NCBI GenBank assembly: GCA_010084195.1
Contig: RGPS01000013.1
Location: forward strand, 1 to 57,824
DNA length: 57,824 bases
Direction of reading: 5' to 3'
Source of the DNA: Terriglobia bacterium
GTDB lineage: Bacteria; Acidobacteriota; Terriglobia; Bryobacterales; Bryobacteraceae
A program made the position numbers and the translations under genes. Shown one piece after another: positions 54,962 through 57,824 of the stretch (positions are counted from its first letter, which is position 1; the number at the start of each line of letters is the position of its first letter). Under the pieces are notes generated by a model that had not been told where the DNA came from, ran no database searches, and saw nothing but the letters and a program-made list of their open reading frames with translations.

Positions 54962-55890
54962 GAATCAGTACCCATTTCGGGATCATCCCAGAAGTGTTCC
55001 GTCAAATACTTGTCCGCACCATCGCAGAGAATGGTCACAATCACCCCACTCTTGCCCTGAGCATGCAGTTCGCGCGCAACAGTTAATGCCGCATGAACAT
55101 TCCCGCCGGCAGAGATGCCCACCAGGACGCCCTCTTCGCGCGCCAGCCGCCGTACCATCTTATATGCGTCTTCGGTCTCAATCCACAAATTGCGGTTCGC
55201 AATCGTGTCATCGTAAATCCGGGGCACAATTGCCGTCGGCATATGCTTCGTGCCTTCCAGGCCATGGAAACCCGTCGCCGGCTGCGCCGAGATGCACTCC
55301 ACTCCGGGAACATCCTGCTGCAAACGCCGTGCAGTCCCCACAAAAGTGCCACTCGTGCCCAGCAGCGTCACAAAGTGTGTCACCCGGCCCGCAGTCTGCT
55401 CAATAATCTCAGGCCCCGTCGTATTGAAATGGGCACGCCAGTTGGCATCGTTGCTGTACTGGTCCGGATAGAAATAGCGGTCCGGATCAGCGTGGTAAAT
55501 CTCCCGAACCCTCCGAATTGCCCCGTCCGACCCCTCTTCGGCTGCCGTCAGCACAAGTTCCGCCCCATACGCCTTCAGGATGCGCTTCCGTTCGGGCGAC
55601 GCGTTCTTCGGCAGGCAGAGCTTCACTTTATAGCCCCGGGCCGCCCCGATCATCGCATAAGCGATGCCCGTATTCCCGCTCGTGGAATCGATCAGGACCT
55701 TGTCCGCCGTCATCGCCCCCGAATGCTCCCCTTCGAGGATCATGTTCAGCGCCGGGCGATCTTTTACCGAGCCGCCAGGGTTGAAATACTCAGCCTTGCC
55801 GTAGATCTCAATGCCAGGCAAGCCCGCCGCAATCTTGTTCAGACGCAGCAGTGGCGTCTTGCCGATATTGCCGGTGAGGTCATGTGACAT
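54949..55890 (-). CDS. cysM: PLP-dependent cysteine synthase (CysM type)
   Basis: A 313-residue fold-type II enzyme. The PLP lysine is Lys43 in 'NPGGSVKDRP'; 'STSGNTG' (69-75) binds substrate, and 'LGTSGTFVGTARRL' and 'GISAGGNVHAAL' bind the cofactor phosphate and pyridine regions. Given the linked cysO, mec and moeZ, it probably uses protein thiocarboxylate (with O-phosphoserine or O-acetylserine) rather than free sulfide; the substrate is inference. ATG 55890 is used, though an in-frame ATG 15 bp upstream exists. It heads the operon. Confidence 0.9.
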   Translation of the reverse strand: MSHDLTGNIGKTPLLRLNKIAAGLPGIEIYGKAEYFNPGGSVKDRPALNMILEGEHSGAMTADKVLIDSTSGNTGIAYAMIGAARGYKVKLCLPKNASPERKRILKAYGAELVLTAAEEGSDGAIRRVREIYHADPDRYFYPDQYSNDANWRAHFNTTGPEIIEQTAGRVTHFVTLLGTSGTFVGTARRLQQDVPGVECISAQPATGFHGLEGTKHMPTAIVPRIYDDTIANRNLWIETEDAYKMVRRLAREEGVLVGISAGGNVHAALTVARELHAQGKSGVIVTILCDGADKYLTEHFWDDPEMGTDSWSI

Positions 55891-55903
55891 GGGGAATCTG
55901 AAC

Positions 55904-55928
55904 AATCTCTATCTTACAATTAGAGATT
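55904..55928. promoter_or_regulatory. inverted repeat between divergent cysM and GT9
   Basis: AATCTCTA (55904-55911) and TAGAGATT (55921-55928) are perfect 8-bp arms with a 9-bp spacer, in the 71-bp control region shared by cysM (minus) and the GT9 gene (plus). The centre contains TTACAAT, which may serve as a -10. It is a good candidate operator, possibly for a cysteine- or sulfur-responsive regulator. Confidence 0.45.
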
Positions 55929-55961
55929 CAATTTCAGCCCCCTTCGATTCAGACCCTCACC

Positions 55962-56699
55962 ATGCGCCGACTTTTGATCCGCCCCGGTGCCATCGGCGAC
56001 TTTATTGTCAGCCTGCCTGCTCTCGAAGCGCTGCGCGCCGCCTACACAGAAGTCTGGTGCGCCGAACAGAACGTCCCGCTGGCGAAGTTTGCCGACCGGG
56101 CCCTGTCGCTGGGCACCTCGGGCCTGAACCGTCTGGGCCTCCTTCCGGCAGACGATGTCATCGCCCGGCTGCGCACATTTGACAGCATCGTTTCCTGGTC
56201 AGCCACCGGCAGGGAGGAGCTTCTCCGCCTCGGCCTGCCCGTTACGTTCCTGCCCGCTTTACCCCCCCACGGAAGCCACGCAACAAGCTGGTACAACCAA
56301 CAGGCGAGGCAACTCGGAGCGGCCCGGATCACCTGGAATCCCTCGATTTCGTGTCCACAGCGGCAGCGTACGTTCGCGGCGATTCACCCGTTTGCCAGCA
56401 GCCCGGCGAAACGCGCGCCCCTGGAGCTATTCCGCCAGCACGCCGCACGCCTGGCCGAACACATGCCTGTCCACTGGCTCGCCGGACCCGACGAAGACCT
56501 GCCCGGAGCGATCCGCATCCCCAACCTCTACGACCTCGCCTGCTGGCTGGCAGGTGCGAAGGTCTATCTCGGCAATGATTCCGGGATCTCTCACCTCGCC
56601 GCTGCGGTCGGGACGCCAACCTTGGCTCTGTTTTCAGCCACCAAACCGCGCGACTGGTCACCCCGCGGCACCGTCCATGCCGTCCGGCTGTCGTTGTAA
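55962..56699 (+). CDS. compact family 9 glycosyltransferase (heptosyltransferase-like)
   Basis: A 245-residue GT-B-type enzyme, about 80-100 residues shorter than usual heptosyltransferases. 'LLIRPGAIGDFIVSLPALEALR' (4-25) is the N-terminal signature and 'AKVYLGNDSGISHLAAAVGTPTLALFSATKP' (two adjoining stretches) the C-terminal donor site. Both domains are therefore present in shortened form. It probably acts in lipopolysaccharide or glycan assembly. It converges with the broken PIN gene. Confidence 0.85.
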   Translation: MRRLLIRPGAIGDFIVSLPALEALRAAYTEVWCAEQNVPLAKFADRALSLGTSGLNRLGLLPADDVIARLRTFDSIVSWSATGREELLRLGLPVTFLPALPPHGSHATSWYNQQARQLGAARITWNPSISCPQRQRTFAAIHPFASSPAKRAPLELFRQHAARLAEHMPVHWLAGPDEDLPGAIRIPNLYDLACWLAGAKVYLGNDSGISHLAAAVGTPTLALFSATKPRDWSPRGTVHAVRLSL

Positions 56700-56777
56700 A
56701 GGCCGGGCGGGTCCGGCTGGTATGCATGAAGAAGGCAAAGACTGGCAGCCGAGGGCTCTCCATGTTCGCCGCCGTCG

Positions 56778-57166
56778 CTAAGGCTCTTTTGAATCGGTGT
56801 TCCGAGTGGCAATCACCAAACCACCACATTGAGCGGTCGCAGCCAGAAACGCGTCCATCGGATTGAGAGTAGTGCCCTCCCTGCTCGCCTTAGCCACAAT
56901 CACGCCCCAGACCTCCGCCACTTCGGCGTCAACGGGCAGCGTCCGGCCCTCAAATCTGACCCGAACGTCCCATCGTAACCACCGCTGCAGCCGCTCCCGC
57001 CTGGCGCCATGATCCAGCCTCTCGATCCCACGGCCAAGCTCAGCAATAGAGATCACACTCAGAAAAACTGAATCTCCGTCAACCGTGGCAAGCCAATTGA
57101 CCACACTGAGGTCTGGCCGGGGTTGGTCCACTCCGAAATGACATTCGTGTCGAGAAGAACTTTCAC
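56778..57166 (-). pseudogene. VapC/FitB-like PIN-domain toxin with two frameshifts
   Basis: GTG 57166 (overlapping the antitoxin TGA) begins 'VKVLLDTNVISEWT', the PIN N-terminus with its first catalytic Asp. Near 57121-57128 the frame shifts by one base, and the domain continues in another frame as 'PRPDLSVVNWL', 'SVISIAELGRGIERL' and 'NPMDAFLAATA', holding the other acidic residues. A second shift just after 'IATRNTD' cuts the C-terminus; the shifted frame reads 'DFKRA' as relatives do. The toxin should be inactive unless the shifts are sequencing errors. Confidence 0.7.
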
Positions 57167-57423
57167 AACTCAATCGCGGGTGCCAGCTCAGACCGCTCAA
57201 GAACCAGTCCCGCGCCAGGCAGGGGAGAGGCAGCGAAAAAATCAGCCAGCGTGCCGCTTCGAATGCTCTTCCGCTCCCACTCTTCAGTCGAGACAATGAC
57301 AACCGCGCTCGCGCCATCGCGAGTGATTACTTGGGGTCCAACCCGGATCGCCTGGTCGACGACTTCCCCCAAGTGGGCCGTAGCGTCGGCCAGACTCCAG
57401 CTTTCAGAGGTAATTGGCGTCAT
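57163..57423 (-). CDS. Phd/YefM-type antitoxin
   Basis: An 86-residue antitoxin: 'SWSLADATAHLGEVVDQA' and 'VITRDGASAVVIVSTEEW' form the Phd/YefM DNA-binding fold, and the C-terminal ~30 residues would neutralise the toxin. ATG 57423 has a strong Shine-Dalgarno sequence (GGAGAG), so I prefer it to the in-frame ATG 48 bp upstream. It is intact although its PIN partner is frameshifted. It probably autorepresses the pair through upstream inverted repeats. Confidence 0.85.
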   Translation of the reverse strand: MTPITSESWSLADATAHLGEVVDQAIRVGPQVITRDGASAVVIVSTEEWERKSIRSGTLADFFAASPLPGAGLVLERSELAPAIEL

Positions 57424-57474
57424 ATCATTCTCTCCTTCAGCCGTCCGATTCGAAAAGCCGTCTGCGGGCAAATT

Positions 57475-57511
57475 AGTGGGTCACATCCCCCGAGACTTTA
57501 TTTTACCCACT
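57475..57511. promoter_or_regulatory. inverted repeat upstream of the antitoxin
   Basis: AGTGGGT (57475-57481) and ACCCACT (57505-57511) are perfect arms offset by exactly 30 bp, followed by TTTTT. The three-helical-turn spacing would suit binding of two antitoxin dimers. On the plus strand it could also be a poor terminator. The rest of 57424-57631 shows no gene. Confidence 0.3.
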
Positions 57512-57631
57512 TTTTCAATAACATCCCGCCCCTCAGCCAAGATCTTGCAAACCCCGCCTGCTAACTCTCAAACCAGGGAAGCCAAAAATCCACGCTCCCC
57601 AACAACATCCAACAAAGAAAGAGAGCCACCG

Positions 57632-57824
57632 ATGTCCAACAAATCGCAGAACGGCGCCAACACCCCCATCTCCGCCAGCAAACACCTGGCCAACATAGCC
57701 AACGCCCTCCACTCCACTGGCCCGCGTACCGAAGCCGGCAAATCCAAATCCTCCATGAACGCCCGCCGCCACGGCCTAACCGGCCAGTTCTACGTCATGA
57801 ACGAAGCCGACCGCCTCGCCTACA
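57632..57824 (+). CDS. hypothetical protein of the 'ARRHGLTGQ' family, 3'-truncated by window edge
   Basis: The first 64 codons of a gene that runs off the window. 'LHSTGPRTEAGKSKSSMNARR' with the following 'HGLTGQFYVMNEAD' matches a family abundant in Acidobacteria and Planctomycetes, often in many copies. Its function is unknown. The start codon ATG 57632 follows a GAAAGAGAG stretch as a ribosome-binding site. The remaining length cannot be judged. Confidence 0.6.
   Translation, partial: MSNKSQNGANTPISASKHLANIANALHSTGPRTEAGKSKSSMNARRHGLTGQFYVMNEADRLAY

Overview
The window looks like chromosome of an Acidobacteriota member, most likely a Bryobacterales (Solibacter-like) soil organism. The evidence is a GC-rich composition (about 60% by eye), a VWA protein of the acidobacterial VWFA-related type, a large Oar-like TonB-dependent receptor with an N-terminal carboxypeptidase-regulatory-like domain, two Uma2-family proteins, and a C-terminally cut protein with the 'NARRHGLTGQ' signature common in these genomes. 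This placement is inference; no 16S rRNA or tRNA is present. Most of the window is ordinary, densely packed housekeeping sequence with many 1-20 bp overlaps and frequent GTG/TTG starts.

Layout. 1-4434: an organic/sugar-acid cluster (FAD-linked oxidase, HpcH/HpaI aldolase, ACS-type MFS permease, secreted cytochrome-P460/VCBS fusion). 4685-9357: uvrB, a Rossmann/DUF2520 protein, trpS and larE. 9358-11445: a frameshifted DUF2442 relic, then a minus-strand GT2, an alpha/beta hydrolase-like protein lacking its nucleophile, and an ABM monooxygenase. 11526-17404: lysS, a LolC/E permease, nth, a small Wzz-like protein and a DUF885 lipoprotein. 17618-20842: molybdenum-cofactor genes moeA-moaC-mogA and a VWA protein. 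20917-29898: an MsbA-like ABC exporter, a STAS protein, an unknown protein, an ABC-2 transporter pair, rplS-rnhB, a TPR protein and a MacB-like permease. 29917-33255: a TonB-dependent receptor. 33286-33638: a wrecked mazEF-like module. 33822-42099: a TetR-controlled RND efflux operon with two TolC-like genes. 42079-49649: a minus-strand lysine/diaminopimelate operon (dapE-asd-lysC-dapB-dapA-dapD) followed by an esterase. 49978-52031: a dienelactone-hydrolase-like protein and two Uma2 genes. 52104-55890: a minus-strand cysM-mec-cysO-moeZ sulfur-carrier cluster plus an acyltransferase. 55962-57824: a GT9, a frameshifted PIN toxin beside an intact antitoxin, and a cut-off gene.

The most interesting system is the CysO-type protein-thiocarboxylate cysteine pathway. 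Its ubiquitin-like carrier does not end in Gly-Gly but carries four extra residues encoded in the overlap with moeZ, and the neighbouring JAMM protease is the obvious candidate to unmask it. Other notable points are a dead-nucleophile hydrolase, a decayed tandem duplication across the DUF885/moeA junction, two broken toxin-antitoxin modules, a paired palindromic operator in a near-consensus apparently leaderless tetR promoter, and a recurrent -10-like hexamer 6-7 nt upstream of several start codons.
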